DNA of 64,000 nucleotides from a bacterium (GCA_019637795.1 JAHBUY010000009.1:62001-126000); one strand, 5' to 3'; positions 46,426-55,462 are shown, counted from the first letter of the stretch. Translations and numbers: made by a program. Notes: generated from the letters alone by a model not told the origin.

Positions 46426-46452
46426 GGCCGCGCGGGAGCGCGGCCCTCCAGG
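46426..46452 (+). repeat. REP element copy 3
   Basis: Identical over 27 bp to copy 1, in direct orientation. With copy 2 it forms an inverted pair 52 bp apart, upstream of the D-aminoacylase gene. Confidence 0.9.
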
Positions 46453-46491
46453 CGGTGCCTTCCCGGGGCCGGGCTGTGGTAGGAGGAGCGC

Positions 46492-48192
46492 ATGGCTGAT
46501 CTCGTCATTCGCGGCGGTACGGTCGTGGACGGCACCGGCGCGCCGCCGCGCGAAGCGGACGTCGTGATCGACGGCGACCGCATCACCGCCATCGGCCGGC
46601 ACGACGGCAGCGCCGGCGAGGTGATCGACGCCAAGGGCCTGCTGGTGACCCCCGGCTTCGTCGACATCCACACCCACCTCGACGCCCAGATCACCTGGGA
46701 CCCGCTCGGCGTCCCCTCGTGCCTGCACGGCGTCACGTCGGTGGTGGTCGGGAACTGCGGCGTCGGCTTCGCGCCCTGCAAGCCGAGCGACCGCGAATAC
46801 CTGATGTACCTCATGGAGGGCGTCGAGGACGTGCCCGCCGCCGCGCTGCGGGCCGGCCTGCGCTGGACCTGGGAGACCTTCCCCGAGTACCTCGACGCCC
46901 TGGCGCGGCAGCCGCTCGGGCTGAACGTCGGCGCCCACATCAGCCACGCGCCGCTGCGCGTCTGGGCGATGGGCGAGCGCGGCGCCACCGACGCCGAGCC
47001 GAACGAGGCCGAGCTGGCGGCGATGCGCGAGGCGGTCGCCGAGGCGCTGCGCGCCGGCGCCCTCGGCTTCGCCACCGGGCGCACGACGATGCACCGCACC
47101 CCGTCGTGGGACCCGGTGCCCGGCACCTTCGCCAGCCGGCGCGAGCTGGCGGCCCTCGGCGGCGCCCTCGCCGAGGAGGGCCGTGGCGTCTTCGAGCTCG
47201 TGCCCTACGGCGGCGCCGGCGAGGACGCGCGCGGCGTGGCGAGCGAGTTCGAGTGGATGACGCCGCTGGGGCGCGACATCCACCGGCCGATCAGCCTGGC
47301 GCTGATCCAGAACCTCGCCTATCCCGACGGCTGGCGCGAAGCCCTCGCGCTCGCCGAGCAGGCGACGCGGCAGGGCGCCCGCATCGTGCCGCAGACGGCG
47401 GTGCGCGCGGTCGGCGTGCTGATGGGCTTCGGCATCGCCATCAATCCGCTGGCGCTCTACCCGGCGGCCGCCGAGCTGATCGGGCTCGACCGCGCGGCGG
47501 CGGTGGCGCGCCTGCGCGACCCCGCGGTGCGCGGCCAGCTCCTCGACAGCGTCCGCGAGCACAGCGGCGACATCCTCGGCGGCATGGCGCGCCTCGAGCA
47601 CGTCTTCCCGCTCACCGGCGACGGCGTCCGCGGCTACGAGACGACACCCGAACGCAGCCTGGTCGCCCTGGCGCGGGCGCAGGGCGTCGCGCCGCTGGCG
47701 CTGCTGCTCGATCTCATCGTCGCCCACGAGGGCCGCAACTTCTTCCTCGTGCCGCTCTTCAATCCCGACCTCGAGGCCGCCGGCGCGATGCTGGCGCACC
47801 CGCTCACCACCATCGGCCTCGGCGACGCCGGCGCCCACACGACGCAGACCTCCGACGCCAGCTACGCGACGTTCGCCCTCGCCTACTGGGTGCGCGAGCG
47901 CCGGCTGATGCCGCTCGAGCGCATGGTGCACAAGCTGACCGCGCAGCTCGCGACGCTGTGGGGCATCGCCGACCGCGGCGTGCTGCGCCCGGGCGCCCAC
48001 GCCGACCTCAACGTGATCGACTTCGACCGCCTCGACCTCCGCCTGCCCGAGGTCCGCCACGACCTCCCGGCCGGCGCCGCCGCCCTCGTCCAGGACGCCA
48101 CCGGCTACGTCGCCACCATCGTCAACGGCACCGTGCTGATGCGCGACGGCCAGCACACGGGGGCGTACCCGGGGGTGGTGCTGAGAGGATGA
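46492..48192 (+). CDS. N-acyl-D-amino-acid deacylase-like amidohydrolase
   Basis: 566 aa, ATG start. The N-terminal beta sandwich (DLVIRGGTVVDGTGAPPREADV) leads to the metal motif GFVDIHTHLDAQ and the D-aminoacylase signature GNCGVGFAPCKP with its metal-ligand Cys. Later His ligands are in ISHAPLR and GDAGAHTTQTSDASYAT with the catalytic Asp. The C-terminal sandwich (GVLRPGAHADLNVIDFDRL) closes the fold. Family members deacylate N-acyl-D-amino acids with one or two zinc ions; broader amidohydrolase activity is possible because this subgroup (about 560-580 aa) is longer than classic D-aminoacylase. It stands alone downstream of the REP locus. Confidence 0.9.
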   Translation: MADLVIRGGTVVDGTGAPPREADVVIDGDRITAIGRHDGSAGEVIDAKGLLVTPGFVDIHTHLDAQITWDPLGVPSCLHGVTSVVVGNCGVGFAPCKPSDREYLMYLMEGVEDVPAAALRAGLRWTWETFPEYLDALARQPLGLNVGAHISHAPLRVWAMGERGATDAEPNEAELAAMREAVAEALRAGALGFATGRTTMHRTPSWDPVPGTFASRRELAALGGALAEEGRGVFELVPYGGAGEDARGVASEFEWMTPLGRDIHRPISLALIQNLAYPDGWREALALAEQATRQGARIVPQTAVRAVGVLMGFGIAINPLALYPAAAELIGLDRAAAVARLRDPAVRGQLLDSVREHSGDILGGMARLEHVFPLTGDGVRGYETTPERSLVALARAQGVAPLALLLDLIVAHEGRNFFLVPLFNPDLEAAGAMLAHPLTTIGLGDAGAHTTQTSDASYATFALAYWVRERRLMPLERMVHKLTAQLATLWGIADRGVLRPGAHADLNVIDFDRLDLRLPEVRHDLPAGAAALVQDATGYVATIVNGTVLMRDGQHTGAYPGVVLRG

Positions 48193-48232
48193 CCGGCGTT
48201 CCCGGTCACGTCGGCGCCGTCGCCCCTTCGCG

Positions 48233-48625
48233 ATGAACCTCTGCAACCAGTGCGGCGCCTGCTGCCGCACCATCGCGCTCGATCAGTCGCCGGAGGAGGT
48301 GCGGGCGCTGGGGACGCTGACGGCGGTGCTGGGCATCCCCTCCGACCACACCTTCGCGGCCGCCCACTGGCGGCCGCTGACGCGCCGGGAGGCGCTGGCG
48401 GCGAACCCGTTCTACGTCGCGCGCCTGCCGGAGACGAAGCACTTCTACGCCTGCGACCAGCTCGCCGCCGACGGCCGCTGCCTGGCGCACGCGACGCGCC
48501 CGCTGGTCTGCCGCGGCTACCCCTGGTACGACCAGCCGGTGCGCGACATGCCGCTCCCCGATCCGCTGTGCGGCTACGTCTACGAGCAGGTCCGCGACTT
48601 CGTCATCCGGCGCGACGATCTGTGA
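48233..48625 (+). CDS. YkgJ-family cysteine-cluster protein
   Basis: 130 aa. The start MNLCNQCGACCRTIALD has the family CxxCGxCC motif, and later cysteines lie in YACDQLAADGRCLAHATRPLVCRGYPWYDQ. Eight Cys in this pattern suggest a zinc or iron-sulfur centre. The family function is not settled. It begins 40 bp after the D-aminoacylase gene on the same strand and may be co-transcribed. Convergent with the thiolase gene, with a 43-bp gap. Confidence 0.85.
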   Translation: MNLCNQCGACCRTIALDQSPEEVRALGTLTAVLGIPSDHTFAAAHWRPLTRREALAANPFYVARLPETKHFYACDQLAADGRCLAHATRPLVCRGYPWYDQPVRDMPLPDPLCGYVYEQVRDFVIRRDDL

Positions 48626-48668
48626 CCGCGGCGGGACACGGCGGCTCATCACCGCCGGCGCCGCGTGG

Positions 48669-49850
48669 TCAGTCCCGTCTGTAGATGGTGACGACGGCGG
48701 CGCCGCCCAGACCGAGGTTGTGCTGCAGGCCGACCCTGGCGCCCGGCACCTGGCGGGCCTCGGCTTCGCCGCGCAACTGCCACACCAGCTCGGCGCACTG
48801 GCCGAGGCCGGTGGCGCCGATCGGGTGTCCCTTCGAGATCAGGCCGCCGCTCGGATTGACCACCCAACGGCCGCCGTACGTGGTGGCGCCGGAGTCGATG
48901 AGCTCGGCGCCCTCGCCGGGGGCGCAGAGACCGAGCCCCTCGTAGGTGATGAGCTCGTTGGTCGAGAAGCAGTCGTGCAGCTCGATCACGTCCACGTTCT
49001 CGGGCCCGAGGCCGGACTGTTCGTAGGCGCGGCGGGCGACGGCGCGCGTCAGGTCGGCGCCGACCATCGCGATGTCGCCGTCGGAGAACGTGCTGCCGAA
49101 GTCCGTCGCCATGGCCTGGGCGGCGATCTCGACGGCGCGGCCGGCGAGCCCGTGCTCGCGCACGAAGCGCTCGCTCGCCACCACCGCGGCGGCGGCGCCG
49201 CTCGACGTCGGGCAGCTCTGCAGCAGGGTGAGCGGCGGGTACAGGGCGGGCGACGCCATCACCTCCTCGAGGCTGAACGCCTTGCGAAACTGGGCGCGCG
49301 GATTGTTCACCGAGTGCCTGTGGTTCTTCACCGCGACGCGGGCGAACGACTCGGCGCGGGTGCCGTAGCGCTGCATGTGCTCGCGGCCGGCGTTGCCGAA
49401 CATCTGCGCCGTGATCAGGGCGTCGTGGCTGCCGTGGCGCGCGGTCATCGCCGCCATGTGGCGATCGAGCGGGTAGGCGCGGTCGGTGTACGGCACGTAC
49501 TTGCCGCCCACCTTCTCGAAGCCGACCGCGAGCGCGCAGTCCGCCATGCCGGCGGCGACGGCGTTGCGCGCCACCAGCAGCGCCGTCGAGCCGGTGGCGC
49601 AGGCGTTGTTGACGTTCACCACCGGCACGCCGGTGTGGCCCAGCTCGTAGACGGCGCGCTGTCCGGCGGTGGTGTCGCCGAAGCAGTATCCCGCCGCGAC
49701 GTGCTGGATGCGGTCATAGGTCACGCCGGCGTCGCGCAGCGCCTGCGTCCCCGCCTCGCGCACCATGTCCGGATAATCCCAGTCGGGCCGCGTCGACGGC
49801 TTCACGAAGTCGGTCATGCCGACGCCGATGACGAATACGCGCTCTGCCAT
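48669..49850 (-). CDS. SCP-x-like thiolase / lipid-transfer protein
   Basis: 393 aa. Nucleophile Cys84 (VNNACATGSTALL) is present, together with the HDCFSTNELITYE segment and the C-terminal GGLISKGHPIGATG motif with the catalytic His. The pattern is that of sterol-carrier-protein-x-type thiolases rather than the FadA type, which have a GHPxGxSG plus CxG motif. Such enzymes cleave branched or sterol side-chain 3-ketoacyl-CoA; some act as aldolase partners with a MaoC/DUF35 protein (none adjacent). It may act on the same pathway as the acyl-CoA dehydrogenase pair at 15-17 kb, but that link is inferred. Confidence 0.9.
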   Translation of the reverse strand: MAERVFVIGVGMTDFVKPSTRPDWDYPDMVREAGTQALRDAGVTYDRIQHVAAGYCFGDTTAGQRAVYELGHTGVPVVNVNNACATGSTALLVARNAVAAGMADCALAVGFEKVGGKYVPYTDRAYPLDRHMAAMTARHGSHDALITAQMFGNAGREHMQRYGTRAESFARVAVKNHRHSVNNPRAQFRKAFSLEEVMASPALYPPLTLLQSCPTSSGAAAAVVASERFVREHGLAGRAVEIAAQAMATDFGSTFSDGDIAMVGADLTRAVARRAYEQSGLGPENVDVIELHDCFSTNELITYEGLGLCAPGEGAELIDSGATTYGGRWVVNPSGGLISKGHPIGATGLGQCAELVWQLRGEAEARQVPGARVGLQHNLGLGGAAVVTIYRRD

Positions 49851-49921
49851 GATCTGCTCTCCGCTTCAGCAGGAGTGAAGCGGAACGCGTAGCGTCGGCA
49901 CGGCGGCACGGTCAAGCAGAC

Positions 49922-50016
49922 GCGGATCAACGCCGATCCGCGCCGACGGACGCCGACGCTGCATCGCGATCAGCCGCCATCGGTGTCTTCCGTGGCCATC
50001 GGTGTCGCCGGTGTCT
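49922..50016. repeat. Degenerate intergenic repeat (GCCATCGGTGTC words)
   Basis: GCCATCGGTGTC occurs twice within about 25 bp (around 49976-50010), and CGGATCAACGCCGATCCG (49923-49940) is an imperfect palindrome. The words are related to the ACACCGATGG words of the array at 41.4-41.7 kb, read on the other strand. Probably a fragment of that family. Confidence 0.45.
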
Positions 50017-51524
50017 CAGAACCCGAACTCCACCAGGCTGGGCTGCGCCGCGGCGTAGCGCACCGCGAACTCGAGCTGGGCCGCGCTCTGGGCATGGATC
50101 TCGAACAGCGGCTCACCGCGGCTGACGATGTCGCCGACGGCGCGCAGGAGGCGGACGCCGGCGGCCGGATTGGCCGGGGCGCCGGCGCACTTGGCGACGC
50201 GGGCGATCTGCCAGCAGTCGATGTGGCGCACCCGCCCGTCGGCGGGCGCCGGCACCACCTGCTGGAAGAGCGCCGGCGGCAGCGGCGGACGCGCCCCCTG
50301 GGTGGCGACGATGCGCTCGAAGGCCTGCAGCGCGGCGCCGCCGTCGAGCGCCTGCTGGGCGGCGCGGTAGCCGGCCGTGGCCGCAACGGTGCCGGTCATC
50401 TCGAGCAGGCGGGCCGCCAGGTAGAGCGACTTCTCGCGCAGGTCGGCGGGCGCCTCTGGCTCGCGCCGCAGCACCGCCAAAACGTCGAGCGCCTCCAGGC
50501 GCGGGCCGATGCCGCGGCCGATCGGGCCGCGCGTCTCGGTGATGACCACCTCGAGGCGCAGCCCGATCGCCTCGGCGACGACGCCGAACAGCTCGCGCAG
50601 GCGCGCCGCCTCGTGCCAGCTCCGCACCTTGGCGGTCGGACCGACGGGGATGTCGATCAGCACGTGCGTCGCGCCGACCGTCTTCTTCTTCGCCAGGATG
50701 GAGGCGACCATCTGCGCCTCGGTGTCGAGCTCCATCGGCCGCTCGACGGTGATGAGGATGTCGTCGGCCGGCGCCAGCCCGAGGGCGCCGCCCCAGGCGA
50801 TGCAGGCGCCGGCGCCGCGCACCACGTCGTACAGGCGCTGCGGCTCCAGCGACACCTCGGCCAGCGTCGCCATGGTGTCGGCCGTGCCGGCCGGGCTGGT
50901 GATCGCCCGCGACGAGGTCTTCGGCACCAGCAGGCCGAGCGCGGCGAGGATCGGCACCACCACCATGGTGGTGCGGTTGCCGGGCACGCCGCCGATGCAG
51001 TGCTTGTCGGCGATCGGCCCGGGCCCGAAATCGAGCGCCGTGCCGCTGCCGATCATGGCGCGCGTGTAGGCGACGATCTCCTCGCCATCGAGCTCGCGCA
51101 GGGCGCAGGCGAGAACGAACATCGACAGCTCGACCTTCGAATAGCGGCGCTCGGTGACGTCGGCGAGGATGGCGCGGAACGCCGCTTCGTCGAGACGGCG
51201 TCCCTGCAGCTTGCCGCGCACCAGGTCGACGCTGGCCGGCGCCGGCGACTGCGTCGCGTGGACGGCGGCGCCGGCCGGCAGGCCGAGGTCGCGCGCCGCG
51301 TCCTCGGAGAGGCCGATCTCGTCGGCGGCGATCATCGCGTCGCGGCAGAAGTTGAGCACGCCGACCACCTGCCGGGGCGCGACGCCCGGCGCCGGCATGG
51401 CCTCGACGACGCGGACGCGATCGAGCGGCCGGAAGCCGAGGTGCCCGGTCAGCACCGCCTGCTCGTGAATGAAGATCACGTGCTCGCTGAGCGTGTCGAT
51501 GGCAAGCGGCCGGATTCGGAACAT
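50016..51524 (-). CDS. Thymidine phosphorylase-family nucleoside/AMP phosphorylase
   Basis: 502 aa from ATG 51524 (MFRIRPLAIDTLSEHVIFIH). It has the extra N-terminal domain that separates this group from classic DeoA (about 440 aa) and matches archaeal AMP phosphorylase length. Glycosyltransferase motifs: SKVELSMFVLAC, KHCIGGVPGNRTTMVV (phosphate-binding), KTSSRAITSPAGTADTMATLA (pyrimidine phosphorylase signature), AWGGALGLAPADDIL, and the C-terminal all-beta domain. It would release a base from a nucleoside or NMP with phosphate. It is 147 bp downstream of the PRPP-synthetase-like gene on the same strand, suggesting one transcript and linked ribose-phosphate metabolism. Confidence 0.88.
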   Translation of the reverse strand: MFRIRPLAIDTLSEHVIFIHEQAVLTGHLGFRPLDRVRVVEAMPAPGVAPRQVVGVLNFCRDAMIAADEIGLSEDAARDLGLPAGAAVHATQSPAPASVDLVRGKLQGRRLDEAAFRAILADVTERRYSKVELSMFVLACALRELDGEEIVAYTRAMIGSGTALDFGPGPIADKHCIGGVPGNRTTMVVVPILAALGLLVPKTSSRAITSPAGTADTMATLAEVSLEPQRLYDVVRGAGACIAWGGALGLAPADDILITVERPMELDTEAQMVASILAKKKTVGATHVLIDIPVGPTAKVRSWHEAARLRELFGVVAEAIGLRLEVVITETRGPIGRGIGPRLEALDVLAVLRREPEAPADLREKSLYLAARLLEMTGTVAATAGYRAAQQALDGGAALQAFERIVATQGARPPLPPALFQQVVPAPADGRVRHIDCWQIARVAKCAGAPANPAAGVRLLRAVGDIVSRGEPLFEIHAQSAAQLEFAVRYAAAQPSLVEFGF

Positions 51525-51671
51525 GGGGAATCGCCGTCGGCGGCGGACCACGGATTACATGGATTTCACCCGCGGGAGAAACCCGCCGCCGCGGGGAGTC
51601 GTGTTCCGCGCCCCTGCCCTCGTCCGCGCCGGCCGCCGGCCGGACGGGGCTCGGGCAGCGCGTCGCGCGCC

Positions 51672-52529
51672 TCAGCGCAGCGCGGCGGCGAGCAGCGGCG
51701 CGGTCGGGATGGCGTTGGTCGGATGCGGGATGGTGTCGCAGGAGACGATCCGCCGCACCCCGGCGGCGCGGATGCGGCGCAGGGCGCCGGCGGCGAAGAT
51801 GGCGTGGACGACGGCGACGTCGATGCGCGCCACGCCGGCGCGGCGCAGGGCGCGGGCGGCGGCGGCGAGGGTGGCGCCGCTGCTGGCGATGTCGTCGATC
51901 ACCACCGCGCGGCGGCAGGCCGGCAGCGGCGGCAGGGTGAGGCGGACGCGGCGGGCGCCGAGCCGCTCCTTCTCGCCGACCACCCAGGCGACGCCGGCGC
52001 GGCGGGCGACGGCGCGCACCCACGGCGCCGATTCGGCGTCCGGCCCGACGAGCAGCGCCCCGGGCGCCGCGGCGGCCACCCACGCGGCGAGGGCGGGCGC
52101 CGCCGGCAGCGAGCGCGCGGCGCCGGGGATCACCTCCGACAGGCGGCGGACGCGGTGCAGGTGCGCCTCGACGGTCAGCACGCGCTCGAAGAGGCCGCCG
52201 AGCAGGGCGCCGACGATGCGCTGCGACACCGGCTCGCCGGCGGCGAACACGCGATCCTGCCGCATGTACGGCAGGTAGGGCGCGACCAGCGTGAGGCGGC
52301 GGGCGCCGGCGTGGCGCAGCGCATCGGCGGCGAGGATGACCTCGACCAGCTTGGCGTTCGGGTCGTGCAGCGAGCGCACGAGCACCGCATCGGCGCCGCG
52401 GCGATGGGCGACGCGCACCAGGCTCTCGCCGTCCGGGAAGTGGCTGAGCGCCACCGGCCGCAGCGGCCGGCGCAGCCGCGCCGCCAGGTGGCGCGCCAGG
52501 GCGAGCGAATCGGCGAACGCGTGGATCAT
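51672..52529 (-). CDS. Ribose-phosphate pyrophosphokinase (PRPP synthetase) homologue
   Basis: 285 aa from ATG 52529 (MIHAFADSLALARHL) with a GAGGG ribosome-binding site; the ORF's longer start at 52592 is not supported. Family features: DGESLVRV near the N-terminus, the LVAPYLPYMRQDR flexible-loop region (about 83-93), VEAHLHRV (120-127) in place of DLHADQIQ, and the PRPP-binding site VIDDIASSGATLAAAA (DD at 212-213). It lacks about 25 residues compared with the standard enzyme. Canonical members make PRPP from ribose 5-phosphate and ATP. Adjacency to the phosphorylase suggests a salvage role, perhaps on ribose phosphates made by it. Confidence 0.88.
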   Translation of the reverse strand: MIHAFADSLALARHLAARLRRPLRPVALSHFPDGESLVRVAHRRGADAVLVRSLHDPNAKLVEVILAADALRHAGARRLTLVAPYLPYMRQDRVFAAGEPVSQRIVGALLGGLFERVLTVEAHLHRVRRLSEVIPGAARSLPAAPALAAWVAAAAPGALLVGPDAESAPWVRAVARRAGVAWVVGEKERLGARRVRLTLPPLPACRRAVVIDDIASSGATLAAAARALRRAGVARIDVAVVHAIFAAGALRRIRAAGVRRIVSCDTIPHPTNAIPTAPLLAAALR

Positions 52530-52606
52530 CCCTCGCCCCTCCTGCGCACGCGGCAATCTCTGGCGCATTTCTTGACGCGGCGAAAGCCACACGCAATGGA
52601 GTCGCG

Positions 52607-53797
52607 ATGCGCCGTGCCCTCGCTGCCGTCATGTTGCTCGCGCTGCACGCGCCCACCGCGTCGGCGCAACAGGACGTCGGCGGCCAGATCCAGCACGCGC
52701 TCCAGCTCGTGGAATCGGCGGTCGAGCAGTCGCTCGCCCGGGCGCTGCCGTTGCCGGCGCCGTCGGCCGGCGTGTCGTACTCGTTCGATGCCGCGACCGG
52801 CAATTTCCAGCGCGATCCCTCGACCTTCGGGCAGGTCTATCTCGAGCGCGCCGACCCACTCGGCCGCGGGCGGGTCAACGTCTCGCTCATGTACCAGTAC
52901 GTGAACCTCGCCAAGATCGACGGCTACGACAGCGGCGACCTGCGCACCGCCGATCCGATCCCGATTCCGGACGCGCTGGCGGCGGTCGCGCTGCCGAGCC
53001 TCAGCTTCTCGGCCAACGTGCAGCAGGTGCTCCTCGCGGCGTCGTACGGCATCACCGACGCGCTCGAGGCGAGCCTGGCGGTGCCGATCGTGTACAGCCA
53101 CATCGCCATCGACGCGCCGGTGAGCGGCGCCGCGGTGACGCCGGGTGGCGAGCTGGTGCTGATCGACGAGCGCGTCAGCATGGCCAGCAACGACGTCGGC
53201 GTCGGCGACGTCTTCCTGCGCGGCAAGTACCGCCTGGCGGATCTGTCCGACGTCCATCTCGCCGCCGGTCTGCTGCTGCGCCTGCCCGCGGGCGACGTCG
53301 ACCAGTTGCAGGGCATCGGCTTCGTCGAGCTGACGCCCGCCTTCATCGCCTCCACCCGCGTCTTCCAGCCCGCGCCCTGGGCGCGTCTGCAGGGGCACTT
53401 CAACGGCGCCATCGCGATCGACACCGAGGACGTCGGCAACAGCGAGGCGCGTTGGGGGTTCGGCTTCGACTGGGGCGTCACCGAGTCGCTCACCGCCGGC
53501 ATCGCCCTGCTGGCGCAGAACCAGTTCGCGGGCGTCGCCCCGGCGGGCACGTTCACCATCCCGCGCTGCCAGTCCGACCTCGTCACCTGCGCCACCAACC
53601 CGGCGGTGCGGATGGGCACGCAACAGCTCTACGGCCTGTCCACCACCCGGCCCGACTACTACGACTTCGCGATCGGCGGCCGCGGCGCGCTGTGGCGGGA
53701 TACCATCTTCGCCTTCGCGAACGTGGCCATCCCGCTCAACGACGGCTTCGTGCGCACCGACCCGATCCCGCTGGTGGGCCTGGAAGCGACGTTCTGA
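52607..53797 (+). CDS. Exported outer-membrane beta-barrel protein, unknown function
   Basis: 396 aa. A short signal peptide (RALAAVMLLALHAPTASAQ) is followed by alternating amphipathic beta strands (VNVSLMYQYVNLAKI, VQQVLLAASYGITDALEASLAVPIVYS, VGVGDVFLRGKYRLAD, HLAAGLLLRLPAGD, WARLQGHFNGAIAI). The last residues are GLEATF with a terminal Phe, a hallmark of BAM-assembled barrels. The pattern resembles the MetA-pathway/phenol transporter-like barrel family. The cargo is unknown. It is divergent from the PRPP-synthetase gene (77 bp between starts). Confidence 0.8.
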   Translation: MRRALAAVMLLALHAPTASAQQDVGGQIQHALQLVESAVEQSLARALPLPAPSAGVSYSFDAATGNFQRDPSTFGQVYLERADPLGRGRVNVSLMYQYVNLAKIDGYDSGDLRTADPIPIPDALAAVALPSLSFSANVQQVLLAASYGITDALEASLAVPIVYSHIAIDAPVSGAAVTPGGELVLIDERVSMASNDVGVGDVFLRGKYRLADLSDVHLAAGLLLRLPAGDVDQLQGIGFVELTPAFIASTRVFQPAPWARLQGHFNGAIAIDTEDVGNSEARWGFGFDWGVTESLTAGIALLAQNQFAGVAPAGTFTIPRCQSDLVTCATNPAVRMGTQQLYGLSTTRPDYYDFAIGGRGALWRDTIFAFANVAIPLNDGFVRTDPIPLVGLEATF

Positions 53798-53816
53798 TCG
53801 CGGCGGCGCGCGGCCG

Positions 53817-55406
53817 CTACGAACGGCGGACGCCGCGCATCAGCCAGCGGCCGTCCTGGCGGACGACGATGGTGCTGAGGCGCACCTCGAGCTCGACGTC
53901 CTTGTCGCTGTTGCGGTCGCGGAAGACGTCGCGACGGGTGAAGGTGACCACGCCCTCGTCGCCGTCGAGCAGCACGTCGACGTCGCCGATCGTCACCCGC
54001 AGATCGTCGGCGGAGGCGAAGTAGCGGTCGAAGCCGGCGCGCTGCTCGTCGGTGAGGCTGACGTGCACCGCCGCCACGGCCTCGATGTCCTTCTTCTCGA
54101 GCGCCGCGCGGTAGGCCTCGAGCAGCGCCGTCACCTCCGCGCTGGCGTCGTCCGCCCACGCCACGCCGCCGCCCGGCCAGCGCCGCCACGAGGTGCGCTC
54201 GCGGCCCGGCGGCGCCTGGCTCTCCGGCGCCTCGCCGAAGGTGTCGGCGAGACGGCGGTAGCCGTCGAGCGTCTCGCGCGTGCGCTGCGCGAACAGCGTC
54301 GCCTCCTGCTCGGGCGAGAGGTGGACGCCGAGGGCGGCGATCACCGACGAGGCGAGTTGGTTCTGCAGCTCGATCAGCTCGTCGGGCGAGCCGCGGACGC
54401 TGTCGGAGGCATCGAGCAGGCCGGTCGAGATGTCGACGACGCGCACGTCGAGCAGCACCTCGCCGTTCTGCATCGCCAGCGAGCCCGAGATCATCTTCTG
54501 GATGCCGAGCGTCTCCGCCACCTCGATCTCGGTGAGGCCGCGCCGCTGGCGCAGGAAGTCGATCTTCTCGCGCGAGAAGACGCGCAGGTGGCCGACCTTG
54601 CTGAGCAGCGTGTTGAGGCCGTCGCGGGTGGTGTCCTGCATCCACGGCGGCACCTCGCCCAGCGCGCTCACGCCGGTGACGCCGACGGTGACCGTTTCGC
54701 CCTCGGCCGCCGCCGGCGCGGCCTGCGAGCGGACCGCGCTCGAGACCGCCGGCGGCGCGGCCCACCAGCCGGCGCGCTGGCCGACCACCGCGCCGGCGAG
54801 GATCAGCGCCACGGCCACCCCCGCCAGCGCCAGCGCGCGCGGCCGGCGCGCCGCCGCGGCCGGCGCCGGCCCGTCGGTCGCGGCGCCGGCGACGTCGAAC
54901 GCGTACACCCGCATCTTGCCGCGGATGTTCTTCAGCGACTTGGCGCCGAGGTCGCGCACGGGCACCTTCACGCGGTTGCGGACGGCGCGGTAGACATCCT
55001 CGGAGACCGTGATGCCGCCCGGCGGCGCGATCGCCTGGATGCGGGCGGCGACGTTGACACTGTCGCCGAGGATCTCCATCCCGGAGCGGACGACGTCGCC
55101 GAGATGGATGCCGATACGGATGCGGACGCGCTCGCCGTCGGCTCCGCCGGCGGCGAGGTCGCGCTGGATCTCGATCGCCGCCTGCACGGCGTCGACGGCG
55201 CTGTCGAACAGGGCGACGAAGCAGTCGCCGACGAAGACGTCGAGCGTCCCGCCATGGCGCGGCACGACCACCGCGAAGACGTCGCGAATGCGCATCAGCG
55301 CGTCGACCGCCCGCGACTCGTCCTCGCCCATCAGCCGGCTGAAGCCGGTCATGTCGGCGAGCAGCACGCCGTGCAGTCGCCGCGAGCCGCCGGTCGGGTC
55401 CGCCAT
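53817..55406 (-). CDS. Class III adenylate/guanylate cyclase with transmembrane helix, FlgO/CsgG-like and NTF2-like regions
   Basis: 529 aa. The N-terminal catalytic domain has LLADMTGFSRLMG with metal Asp18, VFVGDCFVALFDS with Asp61, and DSVNVAARIQ for the transition-state Asn/Arg. The domain is cytoplasmic. A transmembrane helix (LALAGVAVALILAGAVVG, about 190-208) leads to an extracytoplasmic region resembling TolB-N/CsgG-FlgO (RVFSREKIDFLRQRRGLTEIEVAETLGIQKMISGSL, written here as RVFSREKIDFLRQ and AETLGIQKMISGSL). An NTF2-like C-terminal domain follows. It likely makes cAMP in response to an envelope signal. It converges on the barrel gene. Confidence 0.88.
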   Translation of the reverse strand: MADPTGGSRRLHGVLLADMTGFSRLMGEDESRAVDALMRIRDVFAVVVPRHGGTLDVFVGDCFVALFDSAVDAVQAAIEIQRDLAAGGADGERVRIRIGIHLGDVVRSGMEILGDSVNVAARIQAIAPPGGITVSEDVYRAVRNRVKVPVRDLGAKSLKNIRGKMRVYAFDVAGAATDGPAPAAAARRPRALALAGVAVALILAGAVVGQRAGWWAAPPAVSSAVRSQAAPAAAEGETVTVGVTGVSALGEVPPWMQDTTRDGLNTLLSKVGHLRVFSREKIDFLRQRRGLTEIEVAETLGIQKMISGSLAMQNGEVLLDVRVVDISTGLLDASDSVRGSPDELIELQNQLASSVIAALGVHLSPEQEATLFAQRTRETLDGYRRLADTFGEAPESQAPPGRERTSWRRWPGGGVAWADDASAEVTALLEAYRAALEKKDIEAVAAVHVSLTDEQRAGFDRYFASADDLRVTIGDVDVLLDGDEGVVTFTRRDVFRDRNSDKDVELEVRLSTIVVRQDGRWLMRGVRRS

Positions 55407-55462
55407 CGGCGGATGGTAGCGGGATCGCGCGCGGATTCAACGTCCGTAGCGCCGGTCGGTGG

